Positions 32,227 to 40,780 of a stretch of 64,000 nucleotides of DNA are shown one piece after another (within the stretch, counting starts at the first letter, position 1; the number at the start of each line of letters is the position of its first letter). The DNA is from an uncultured Clostridia bacterium (GTDB lineage: Bacteria > Bacillota > Clostridia > Oscillospirales > CAG-272). A program made the translations under genes and the position numbers. Under the pieces are notes generated by a model. The model was not told the DNA's origin. It ran no database searches and saw nothing but the letters and a program-made list of their open reading frames with translations. The stretch is from assembly GCA_947588825.1 (NCBI GenBank), contig CANPZU010000010.1, forward strand, positions 1 through 64,000, in the 5' to 3' direction.

Positions 32227-35019
32227 ATGTCGGAAAATTTAAGAAGATGGTATACCATGCCCGCCGAGGACGTCCTATCCCACTTTTCTGTAAACGCCGA
32301 AACGGGGCTGACGGAAAAGGAGGCGCGGGCAAGGCTGAGGGCTCTCGGCGAAAACGAAATATTCAGGATCCCGCATGAGAGCTTTGGCAGGTACATGCGC
32401 CGCGTTGCGATAAATCCTCTTTCGGTGCTCCTTCTCATACTCACGGCGCTCGACGCTCTGCTTGGAAATGTCGCCTCCTTTGTCGTTACAGCGTTGACCC
32501 TTGTTATTGCCTTTATTATAAAAAGCTTTACTTTTGTAAAATCAAACAGGATACTTGAGAACATGGGGCAGTACTCTCTGCCGCTTGCGACCGTCCTTCG
32601 AAACGGCAAAATGGTGACTCTTGCCCAAAACGCGGTGGTTCCGGGTGATATTATCGTGATAAGAGCGGGGCAAATAATTCCCGCCGACGCGAGGCTGATC
32701 GAGTCTGACCGGCTCACGGTTATAGAAACGGGAATAACCGACGCTGCGGGAAGCGTCATAAAGAACGCCGAGGATTGCGACGCGAGAATCAAGCAGCCGC
32801 ACGAACGCACAAACATGGTGTACGCTTCAACGATTGTCATCTCGGGCAGCGGAAAGGCCGTGGTGACCGAGACCGGGGCGGATACGATAGTCGGCAAAAC
32901 CGGCAAGAACGCGCCGCTTATAACCTATGAGAAAATGGGACTTTTCGGCAAGCTCCGCAGCATATCCTATTTTGCCGGGCTGATACTGATTTTGTTTACC
33001 GCTTTTTTGACGGTGATAAACATACTGCTTCCGGGACAGATGTCGGCGCTTGACGGACTTATTTTGGTCCTCGCTTTTTGCAGCGGCGCTATGACCGAGA
33101 GTCTTACCGTTTTCGGATACCTCACCGTGGCTGTCGGTGTGTACGGCACTCTTGACACAAAAAGAAGTGTGAACGCGGGAACTCTGATAAGAAAGATCGA
33201 GCGCCTTGAAACGCTCAAGGACGTCACGGCGCTAATGATACCGACCGAAAGCCTTTGCGATGTAAACAGCATGCAGCTTGATAAAATGTATGTATATGAC
33301 AGACTGCTTGACATTGATCCCTCGGAGCCAATTTCCAAGGAGGCGGGGCAGCTTCTTGTCAAAGCGGTGATATCGACGGGCAAATATACCGCCGCGCGTC
33401 TTATGGCAAAGAACACACGCCGGGACAGCACAAATACATACGAGGAGGACGCGATAATAAACTGCGCCGCCTCTCACGGTCTTTACAACGTAGAGCTTGA
33501 TGAAAAGTACCCCATAATAGGGCACACAGGAATTGACGAGGCGCCCTTTGAGACTACACTTATACGTTGGTACGGCGAAAACAGGATTATTCTGCGCGGA
33601 GAGATAACACAGGTGCTGAAGTGCTGCGCATACTGTAAGCCGGAGGGCTCCAACGCGCTTGCTCCCATGACGCCCCTGTCAAAAAGGGCGATAGAGACCA
33701 CCGCAAAACAAATGATGAGGCAGTCTCACAAGGTGGTTGCCATAGCGTCGGGCGTTTCAAAATACAATACGCTGCGAAAATACTCGCAGCTTTACACCGA
33801 TCTGACCTTTGAAGGGATAATCGGATTCAACGAGCCGATCCTGTCGGGGGCCGCCCGCAGCGTTTCAAAATGCCGTGAAGCCGGGATAAAGGTTCTGCTT
33901 TTTACAAATGACGTCAGCGAGAAAAACGAATATTTTGCCGCAACAATGGGAATTGCGGATATAGACGGCGACTTTTCGATGTCCGCCGACGAATACGCAA
34001 GCGTGGGGGATGACGCTTTCCTTGAAAAATTCGAGCGCGCAAGGCTGTTTCAGGGCTTTTCGATCTTTGAAAGGAGAAAGATAATAAGGCTGCTTAAGGA
34101 CAGAGGGGAAAAGGTCGCCTACTACGCAAGAAGCACAAGCGAGATAATCCTTGGTCAGGAGGCGGATATAAGCATAACCGACGCTCTGACCGTGTCGCAA
34201 AAGACGCCTTTGAGGGATCTTGGAGACAAAGGCTATTTTGTAAGCACGGGAGACGCGATGCGTTTTTGCTCGGACGTCATAGTTTCCCCCGTTTCAAGCG
34301 ACAAAAAGGGAGGCTTTAACGCCCTTGTGCGTTCGCTGATTTTTGCAAAGTCTATTTTTATAACCATGAAGCGCATCCTCTCGTACCTTACGAGCGTAAA
34401 TATAATGAGGCTGCTGCTGCTTTTGGCGACGGTGATAGGTCAGATTGGAGGTTTAACTCTTGTTTCCCCCGTTTTGACCGTTATATCGGGTTTGGTTTTT
34501 GATCTTATTATGGTCTTTGCTATAGCCTTTTCGAGAAGCGAGCGGGATGTGCTAAAAAGAAAGGTTTCCTCGGGCGTCTTTGTAATTGACAAAGACGAGT
34601 TGGCAACCGCCTGTTTAAACGGCGCCGCAGCCGCGCTGTTTATTCTGCTCGGATGCGTGATACTGAAGATCGTGTATGGCTTCGATGAGAGCAGTTTGGT
34701 CTGCTCCGCCTTTATTGCAGCGCTGCTTTGCTCGATTGTCATATTCTTTGAGCAGAGATACAAGACAACCGTTATCGGAAAACCGTTTGAAATCGGCTCG
34801 GTGTTTGCGTTTGATATCGCGCTCTTTGTTCTGCTTATCGCGCTTTCGATGCTGTTTCCCGGCCTTTCGCGCGTTACCGGCATAGTGAAGCTGACTTCTC
34901 TTGCGGGATGGATTATCATAATAGCGACGCCTGTCTGCGTTTTCGGAGCGGCCGAGGCGGCAAAGTCGGTTAAAGCGGCGGGGCGCGCCTATTTTAAGCG
35001 TAAGAAAAAGGACAAGTAG
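32227..35019 (+). CDS. Full-length P-type ATPase pseudoenzyme (all catalytic motifs lost)
   Basis: A 930-residue protein with the domain order of a P2-type cation ATPase: Cation_ATPase_N-like start (residues 10-70), actuator domain (110-235), membrane pair, P/N domains (330-690) and a C-terminal bundle of about six helices (705-910). Each catalytic motif is replaced. TGES reads TDAA (171-174), IPEGLP in M4 reads MTESLT (289-294), and DKTGT reads PTESL with Pro339 at the phosphorylated Asp. KGAPE reads RGEIT (457-461), TGD reads TND (560-562) and TGDGVND reads YARSTSE (633-639). The frame is open throughout with normal codon use, so it is not simply decaying. It may be a sensor, scaffold or lipid/ion-binding protein. 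It is 50 bases after the ClpE-like gene and 43 before mtaB. Confidence 0.85.
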   Translation: MSENLRRWYTMPAEDVLSHFSVNAETGLTEKEARARLRALGENEIFRIPHESFGRYMRRVAINPLSVLLLILTALDALLGNVASFVVTALTLVIAFIIKSFTFVKSNRILENMGQYSLPLATVLRNGKMVTLAQNAVVPGDIIVIRAGQIIPADARLIESDRLTVIETGITDAAGSVIKNAEDCDARIKQPHERTNMVYASTIVISGSGKAVVTETGADTIVGKTGKNAPLITYEKMGLFGKLRSISYFAGLILILFTAFLTVINILLPGQMSALDGLILVLAFCSGAMTESLTVFGYLTVAVGVYGTLDTKRSVNAGTLIRKIERLETLKDVTALMIPTESLCDVNSMQLDKMYVYDRLLDIDPSEPISKEAGQLLVKAVISTGKYTAARLMAKNTRRDSTNTYEEDAIINCAASHGLYNVELDEKYPIIGHTGIDEAPFETTLIRWYGENRIILRGEITQVLKCCAYCKPEGSNALAPMTPLSKRAIETTAKQMMRQSHKVVAIASGVSKYNTLRKYSQLYTDLTFEGIIGFNEPILSGAARSVSKCREAGIKVLLFTNDVSEKNEYFAATMGIADIDGDFSMSADEYASVGDDAFLEKFERARLFQGFSIFERRKIIRLLKDRGEKVAYYARSTSEIILGQEADISITDALTVSQKTPLRDLGDKGYFVSTGDAMRFCSDVIVSPVSSDKKGGFNALVRSLIFAKSIFITMKRILSYLTSVNIMRLLLLLATVIGQIGGLTLVSPVLTVISGLVFDLIMVFAIAFSRSERDVLKRKVSSGVFVIDKDELATACLNGAAAALFILLGCVILKIVYGFDESSLVCSAFIAALLCSIVIFFEQRYKTTVIGKPFEIGSVFAFDIALFVLLIALSMLFPGLSRVTGIVKLTSLAGWIIIIATPVCVFGAAEAAKSVKAAGRAYFKRKKKDK

Positions 35020-35062
35020 AATAAAACAATATATTTATTAATCATTAAAGACAGGTTTATTT

Positions 35063-36385
35063 ATGAGTTTGACGTTTGCCGTATACACGCTCGGATGTAA
35101 GGTCAATTACTATGAAAGCACCGCGATAGCGGAAGCGCTTGTGAAAGAGGGGCTTATTGAGCTTGGCTTTTCACAAATCTGCGACATATATATAATCAAC
35201 ACCTGCGCGGTCACAGGGGAAAGCGAGAGAAAGGCGCGTCAGATAATAAGGCGGGCGAGAAACAAAAATCCCGACGCTTATATCGTCGTGACGGGCTGCA
35301 TGGCGCAGATATCCCCCGAAAGCGCGTTTAAGGCGGGCGCGGATTATGTCTGCGGGAACAGAGAAAAAATGAGAGCGGCGCGCGCCGCGCTCGATTACGC
35401 GAGGGGCGTTTCAGGTCGGCGTCCGGAGAGAGTAATGCTTTTAAAGGACCTTGAAGGGGCCGCCTTTGAGCAAATGACGGTTCACCGCAGCGAGCGCACA
35501 AGGGCGTATATAAAAATAGGGGACGGCTGCGACGGACGCTGCGCATACTGCATAATAAACAGGGCGCGCGGACCGATAAGATCAAAACCCCTGTCAGAGG
35601 CGGTAAAAGAGGCGCGGGAGCTCGTTTGCGCGGGATACCGTGAAATAGTGCTGACGGCGATAGAAATATCGACATACGGCAAAGATCTTGAGAACACGAC
35701 CCTTTTGGATTTGATAGAGGCGTTTGAGGAAATACCGGGACTTTGCCGCGTGCGGCTCGGCTCGCTCGACCCTGCGATGCTCGGCGAGAAATTTATAAGC
35801 GGCATCTCAAAATGTAAAAAACTCTGCCCGCACTTTCACATATCCCTGCAGAGCGGATGCGACAGGACGCTTGCGGCCATGAGGAGAAAATACAACATCG
35901 CAGCGGTTGAAAAATCGATATCGCAATTAAGGGCTGAATTTGCCGACGCCTCTTTTTCGGCGGATGTCATAGTCGGTTTTCCCGGCGAGAGCGAGGAGGA
36001 TTTTCTCGAATCGGCGGAGTTTATTGCCTCGCTTGAGCTTCTCCATGCTCACATTTTCCCTTTTTCGGCAAGGCCGGGAACGCCGGCGTACTTTATGCCG
36101 AATCAGATAAAAAAAGAGGAAAAGGACCGTCGGCTCGCCTATCTTTTCTCTCTTTGCGATCTCTCGCGCGATCGGTATCTTGATAGGTATGTGGGCAAGG
36201 TCAGGCAGGTGCTTTTTGAGGAAAATCGGGACGGGTACGCCTTCGGCCACACGTCAAATTTTATAAAAACGGCGATAGCCGGCCAAAGGGATCTTCATTA
36301 TCAGATGAGAAACGTAAGCTTTACCGGCCATTGCAACGGCGTAATGCTTGGCAATATTGTGCCAAATGACGGCTGCGTCATATAA
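35063..36385 (+). CDS. mtaB: tRNA t6A37 methylthiotransferase MtaB
   Basis: A 440-residue radical SAM enzyme that adds a methylthio group to N6-threonylcarbamoyladenosine at tRNA position 37. The N-terminal UPF0004 domain has its three cluster Cys (TLGCKVNYYES, INTCAVTGE, VTGCMAQ). The radical SAM triad is CDGRCAYC, and a C-terminal TRAM domain follows (about 375-440). TLGCKVN distinguishes MtaB from MiaB/RimO. It lies between the pseudo-ATPase and alr in a run with 41-50-base gaps. Confidence 0.92.
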   Translation: MSLTFAVYTLGCKVNYYESTAIAEALVKEGLIELGFSQICDIYIINTCAVTGESERKARQIIRRARNKNPDAYIVVTGCMAQISPESAFKAGADYVCGNREKMRAARAALDYARGVSGRRPERVMLLKDLEGAAFEQMTVHRSERTRAYIKIGDGCDGRCAYCIINRARGPIRSKPLSEAVKEARELVCAGYREIVLTAIEISTYGKDLENTTLLDLIEAFEEIPGLCRVRLGSLDPAMLGEKFISGISKCKKLCPHFHISLQSGCDRTLAAMRRKYNIAAVEKSISQLRAEFADASFSADVIVGFPGESEEDFLESAEFIASLELLHAHIFPFSARPGTPAYFMPNQIKKEEKDRRLAYLFSLCDLSRDRYLDRYVGKVRQVLFEENRDGYAFGHTSNFIKTAIAGQRDLHYQMRNVSFTGHCNGVMLGNIVPNDGCVI

Positions 36386-36426
36386 TAAAATATAACCACA
36401 GATAATAACAAGGATATTTTTAAGAT

Positions 36427-37563
36427 ATGAAGGACTATTCACTTTATCGCGCTTATGCCAAGGTCGACCTCGGCGCGATCAAAAACAATCTCATTAGCGT
36501 TAGGTCCGCACTTTCCGGGACTTCAAATATAATAGGGGTAGTGAAGGCGGACGCGTACGGTCACGGAGCGGCAAAGGTGGCGTGCGCCGTGCGGGAGCAT
36601 GTGGGCGCCTTTGCGGTGGCCACCCCGGAGGAGGCGCTCGAGCTGAGAGAGATAATAAACGATAAGCCGATATATGTTTTGGGTTACTCTCACCCCGACG
36701 CGTACGCCGACCTCATCGAGAAGGATATCGTCATTGCAATTTTCAGATACTCGGACGCCCTTTTGCTTTCCGACTGCGCCAAAAAACTTAAAAAGAAGGC
36801 AAAAGTCAATATAAAGATCGATACCGGGATGGGAAGGATAGGCTTTACGGCAAAGGAGGCACTTGGTGAAACACTTAAGATATCAAAGCTGCCCGAAATT
36901 CTGATATGCACGTCCTTTATGCATTTTTCGGTCTCTGACAGCAAGCTGAAGGAAGATATCGATTTTACGAAAGAACAGCAGAGTAAATTCACAAATTACA
37001 TAAAGGGATGCGAAGAAAACTCTCTGACATTTTCTCATGTTTCCTCGGCGAGCAGCGCCGCCTGCATAGAAATGCCGTTTACTCACGCGACCGACGTGCG
37101 GGTGGGAATACTTATGTACGGGTATTACCCGTCAAAGAGCGTCAGCCGCGACAAAGTCAAGGTGACTCCCGCTCTTTCTCTGCACAGCCATGCGGTTCAG
37201 GTCAAAGAAATAGAGGCGGGCGACTCCGTGGGGTATGGCAGGACCTTTGTCGCAAAGGAAAAAATGCGGGTCGCGACAATACCGCTTGGATACGGAGACG
37301 GATATCCGAGACTGCTTTCAAATAAAGGCAGAGTGCTGATTCGGGGGAAGTTTGCGCCTATAATAGGCAGGATTTGTATGGATATGTTCATGGTCGACGT
37401 CAGCGCCATTCCCGAGGCCGAGTACGGAGATGAGGTGGTCCTCATAGGCCGACAGGGCGAGAACACGATAGACGCCGACGAGCTTGCCTCTCTCACCGAT
37501 ACGATAAGCTACGAGATACTGTGTGACATAGGCAAAAGGGTGCCGAGAATCTATATTCAGTAA
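36427..37563 (+). CDS. alr: Alanine racemase
   Basis: A 378-residue PLP enzyme that converts L-Ala to D-Ala for peptidoglycan. The PLP lysine is in VVKADAYGHG (residues about 39-48). The catalytic Tyr is in SVGYGRTFVAKE, and GRICMDMFMVD is a family signature. Complete. With ddl (17574) it gives the D-Ala branch of wall synthesis. It is the last gene of the ClpE-like/pseudo-ATPase/mtaB/alr run and is followed by a large hairpin. Confidence 0.95.
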   Translation: MKDYSLYRAYAKVDLGAIKNNLISVRSALSGTSNIIGVVKADAYGHGAAKVACAVREHVGAFAVATPEEALELREIINDKPIYVLGYSHPDAYADLIEKDIVIAIFRYSDALLLSDCAKKLKKKAKVNIKIDTGMGRIGFTAKEALGETLKISKLPEILICTSFMHFSVSDSKLKEDIDFTKEQQSKFTNYIKGCEENSLTFSHVSSASSAACIEMPFTHATDVRVGILMYGYYPSKSVSRDKVKVTPALSLHSHAVQVKEIEAGDSVGYGRTFVAKEKMRVATIPLGYGDGYPRLLSNKGRVLIRGKFAPIIGRICMDMFMVDVSAIPEAEYGDEVVLIGRQGENTIDADELASLTDTISYEILCDIGKRVPRIYIQ

Positions 37564-37600
37564 ATTTACTCGGCGCCATTACACATTTGATAAGCTCTCA

Positions 37601-37698
37601 AAAAAGGGGCTGTAAAAAACAGCCGAAAAAACGACTGCAAGGCATCCGAAAAGATAGCCAAGCAGTCGTTTTGACCTATTTTTTTACAGCCCCTTTTT
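37601..37698 (+). terminator. Long nested palindrome; probable terminator after alr
   Basis: An outer stem of about 19 bases (AAAAAGGGGCTGTAAAAAA at 37601-37619 with its complement at 37679-37698) encloses a second perfect stem, AAAACGACTGC (37628-37638) with GCAGTCGTTTT (37662-37672). A smaller alternative hairpin GGCTGT/ACAGCC occurs at 37608-37624. The arms end in T-runs on both strands. This is larger than an ordinary terminator and could be a small palindromic (MITE-like) insertion that also stops transcription. Confidence 0.7.
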
Positions 37699-37971
37699 GT
37701 ATTAAGGTTAAGAATGGATAATAAAAGCACGTTATATTGTCTGCGGCTGGGAAAACCGTACAAAGACAAAGGATTCTTTAATTTGGCCGTGCGATGCGCA
37801 CTTGGTTTTTTGTGAAAAGCCGCAAAAAGTCAATAACGGTATTTTACTGTCCGAACGGCGATTTAATGTAGTTTCTGCGGCCGCAGCTTTGTAAATTACG
37901 GCGAAACCGTCTTTGCAAGTCGGAATTTTGCAAAGAAAGAAGGAAGGGTTTAATGACAAATAAGGCGCGTT

Positions 37972-39537
37972 TTAATTTCCCAAAATGCCTTCTTTATTCG
38001 GATCGTACAACTTAGAAAATTTTTCGAGGGCGTCGAGCGCCTGCTTGTGCGCGAGATTGTAATTTTTGAAGTTTATGCCGTTGTTGTCTTTTTCAAGTTC
38101 GTCTGAGTGTCGGCACAGCTCTGCGAGAAGAGCGTCCTTTGCCTGCGCGCGAACGTCCTCGTCGCAGTCGCTCACATACAGCTCGTACAGCGCGGGAATG
38201 GCGCCGTCTGAAAGTCTGCTTATATCGCTGACGTCAAGGTTTTCGATTTTATTGTTTTCAAACATGGCGATGTTGTAGTTTGCGATGATACGGTCGACGT
38301 CCGCGACGCAATACGCGCAAAGGATTAGAGCGCAGACGGTGACCGACACGGCGATATACTTGAAATTCGGCTTTATAAGTCTTATTACAAGACTTATTGT
38401 AACGCACGCAAGAGCCGCCATGAAAACCGTGACCGCCACCCGCTTTTGCGTAAGGCCGAAGCGGTTTATATATATGCCCATTTTTGCAAATGCCGTGGAT
38501 ATCATGAAAAGGTCGAAAAAGCACAGAAAGCCCGAGAAAATTTTTATGGCAAGGGGAACATCCGAATCCTCATTTTTTCGTTTACAGACGGCAAAGGACG
38601 TAAATATTATGAAAAGGTTTATTACCGTTACCGTGCACATTTCAAAAAATCCCTGTCTTGCGTAGTTTGCCGAACTCCACCCCTCGGGCAGGATACCCAA
38701 AAAGGAATTAAACAGATATGCAAACTGTGCGATAATGTAAATCGTATAAACAAGAGATATCATGATGAACACGCCGCAAAGCAGCGATATATTTACTGCC
38801 CCGGAGCTTTTATGAGCGTATCGCAGCTTTTCTGCGCCGTTATGATGTCTGAGCTTATGGAGCATACCGAAAAGAAAAGGCAGAAAAATAAGCGTTAGAA
38901 TGACGCATACTATATACTCGCCCGCTCTCACAAGTATTTGCCCCATTACAATGTCAAAGGCGGTATCTGAACGCAGCAGCGGAATTACAACTGCAAGTAT
39001 GGGAATGGAAATGGCAAGTCCCGAAAGCAGGTATATAAGGTTGAATCCCGATTTGCCCTCCGTCTTGCCGCTTTTTCTGCTTGAGAGCGACTTGGCGCCT
39101 TCCGAGATACCAATACATGACATAAAGACGGGAATGTAAAAAAGATTGAGCAGCGCCTTAAAGGATGTAAGATCGTATATCAGCGCGTCGCTCATTCCCC
39201 CGCAGAAAAGAAAGTAAAGGCAGAGAATCGCAGCAAATGCGAGCGCTTTTACGACCGGGTTTGCATTGAGAGAAAAGGAGACCGAAATCAAAAGCGAAAT
39301 CGCGCCGCATATCAGGCTGAAGGCGGCGTTTGCTCTCGGGGGATAGAGGTAAATAAAGGTCAGGACAAAGATGAGAAAATAGGACGCTGTAAATCCTATG
39401 TTCATACCGCCGTAAGCGCCAAGCTCAAAAAAAGCAAAAAGTCCTATGGCAGTAAAAATAAAAAATATCCTTTCGCGCGAAGCGCTGAGTTTTGCGGATG
39501 TTAAAGCATTCATACACACATTTTTGCGCCTTTGCAT
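37972..39537 (-). CDS. DUF4173/DUF4153 family polytopic membrane protein
   Basis: A 521-residue membrane protein with about 12 hydrophobic segments and a soluble C-terminal tail of about 100 residues (ENLDVSDISRL to the end) with a repeat-like helical pattern. The segment SSANYARQGFFEMC is the signature of DUF4173. The function is unknown; the family is often next to small HTH/membrane gene pairs, as here. The start is ATG 39537 with GGAAAGGAAG 12 bases upstream (a TTG three codons earlier is closer to it). It is the third gene of the DUF2975-XRE-DUF4173 run. Confidence 0.8.
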   Translation of the reverse strand: MQRRKNVCMNALTSAKLSASRERIFFIFTAIGLFAFFELGAYGGMNIGFTASYFLIFVLTFIYLYPPRANAAFSLICGAISLLISVSFSLNANPVVKALAFAAILCLYFLFCGGMSDALIYDLTSFKALLNLFYIPVFMSCIGISEGAKSLSSRKSGKTEGKSGFNLIYLLSGLAISIPILAVVIPLLRSDTAFDIVMGQILVRAGEYIVCVILTLIFLPFLFGMLHKLRHHNGAEKLRYAHKSSGAVNISLLCGVFIMISLVYTIYIIAQFAYLFNSFLGILPEGWSSANYARQGFFEMCTVTVINLFIIFTSFAVCKRKNEDSDVPLAIKIFSGFLCFFDLFMISTAFAKMGIYINRFGLTQKRVAVTVFMAALACVTISLVIRLIKPNFKYIAVSVTVCALILCAYCVADVDRIIANYNIAMFENNKIENLDVSDISRLSDGAIPALYELYVSDCDEDVRAQAKDALLAELCRHSDELEKDNNGINFKNYNLAHKQALDALEKFSKLYDPNKEGILGN

Positions 39538-39614
39538 TGTTTTCAAAGGCTTCCTTTCCGCCGATTACGGCGACTGATTTTATTGTTATTGCCTGTAACA
39601 GGTAAAGGTCCGTT

Positions 39615-39842
39615 CTATTGTTTATTGTTTGTCGCCTTTTCGGGCACATATGACACGATGTCCCCTACCGAGCATTCCAGCTCTCTGCAAAGGGCTTCGA
39701 GCGTTGAAAAGCGTATAGCCCTTGCTTTGTTGTTTTTGAGAATAGACAAATTGGCCATTGATATACCGACCCGCTGCGAAAGCTCTCCGAGCGATATTTT
39801 ACGTTGAGCCATAATTACATCAAGATTTATTTCAATACTCAT
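39615..39842 (-). CDS. XRE family (Cro/CI-type) helix-turn-helix regulator, YozG-like
   Basis: A 75-residue protein that is almost entirely one HTH domain: ISLGELSQRVGISMANLSILKN is read as helix 2-turn-helix 3, followed by RFSTLEALCRELECSVGDIV, typical of the YozG type. In Bacillus and Clostridia such genes travel with a DUF2975 membrane gene, as seen 206 bases upstream. It probably regulates its own cluster. The ribosome site is weak (AGTGAG). Confidence 0.85.
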   Translation of the reverse strand: MSIEINLDVIMAQRKISLGELSQRVGISMANLSILKNNKARAIRFSTLEALCRELECSVGDIVSYVPEKATNNKQ

Positions 39843-40048
39843 TTTTTACGCTCACTTTAAAGTTGAAAAATAAATAAAAACACAAGAGGAAAAAAATATT
39901 TCTCGGGCGCTCACAATATGCCAAAAGGTGTAATCTAAAACGTACGGCGACAGGCGTATTGCAAAAAACAACATCTGATCGCACGGCTCAAATTTGTGAA
40001 CGCCATGGAAAATGGAAAAGAGAAGAACAATATTAAAATCTATTATAC

Positions 40049-40513
40049 CTATACCGTATAATCGTTTTCGGTCTTTATAAGTATCGCTTCGCCGAGAACG
40101 TTTTTGACTACTCGAAGCGCCATGCCCAGCATGAATGCGGCGATAAAAATAAAACACGCGAAGAAGTTGAACGGGAAAAGAAGCAAAAATAAGAAGGCTT
40201 CCGCAAATACCGACCACGAAACGAACCGTATATATGAAATGCTTTTGTCGCAGAATACAAGTCCTTCTCTCACTTTAAGCAGCAGAGCAAATAAAAAGGC
40301 GTCCGCTATTGCCGCTACTATCAATATAAGGTAGACGACAAAAATTAGATACAGGTATGAAAGCTTTGAAAGCTGCCGTGCGGGAAAGGTCATTTCTTCA
40401 AAACGGGGTATTAAAAAGGGCACCAGCACTGACATGATTATAACCGAGGCCATAAATACTCCCGAAAAAACAAGCGAAAGATTTGTCGAGGCTTTATTTG
40501 ATATTTTAAGCAT
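40049..40513 (-). CDS. DUF2975 family membrane protein (YoaS-like)
   Basis: A 154-residue protein with four predicted membrane helices (VFSGVFMASVIIMSVLV, SYLYLIFVVYLILIVAAIA, FVSWSVFAEAFLFLLLF, ACFIFIAAFMLGMAL) and the loop FCDKSISYIRFVSW characteristic of DUF2975. It pairs with the downstream XRE gene, as yoaS-yozG do in B. subtilis. ATG 40513 is behind AAAGGAG, with a near-perfect promoter 30 bases upstream. The function is unknown. Confidence 0.83.
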   Translation of the reverse strand: MLKISNKASTNLSLVFSGVFMASVIIMSVLVPFLIPRFEEMTFPARQLSKLSYLYLIFVVYLILIVAAIADAFLFALLLKVREGLVFCDKSISYIRFVSWSVFAEAFLFLLLFPFNFFACFIFIAAFMLGMALRVVKNVLGEAILIKTENDYTV

Positions 40514-40542
40514 GAGTTCATCTCCTTTATTCGGCTGTAGAC

Positions 40543-40571
40543 ATTGTAGCACATATTTTTGCCTTTGTCAA
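40543..40571 (-). promoter_or_regulatory. Sigma-A promoter of the DUF2975-XRE-DUF4173 run
   Basis: On the minus strand: TTGACA (40571-40566), 17-base spacer, TACAAT (40548-40543). Confidence 0.78.
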
Positions 40572-40698
40572 TAATTTTTTATTGAAAAACGATAATTTTT
40601 TAGGATAATCGATATATGTATTTTAACATTGACGAATAGGACCTGCAAGGGCGTGTCCGTTCAAATTCGCTCAAATTGTCAACTTTCAGCTTTTGCTA

Positions 40699-40727
40699 TT
40701 GACAAATGTTTGACCAAGCTGTAAAAT
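40699..40727 (+). promoter_or_regulatory. Sigma-A promoter of the carboxyltransferase gene
   Basis: TTGACA (40699-40704), 17-base spacer, TAAAAT (40722-40727), 53 bases before the ATG at 40781. Confidence 0.75.
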
Positions 40728-40780
40728 ATATTAATATAAGCGTCTGAAAACGATAGGCTAAGCATGGAGGATATCATTCA

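Noticed and set aside
37732..37959. 75-codon minus-strand frame between alr and DUF4173
   Set aside because: No ribosome site, no recognisable family, and its composition looks random; the 37699-37971 gap is treated as non-coding.
39852..40217. 121-codon minus-strand frame between XRE and DUF2975
   Set aside because: It overlaps the true DUF2975 frame and has no start signal; it is a shadow extending into the spacer.
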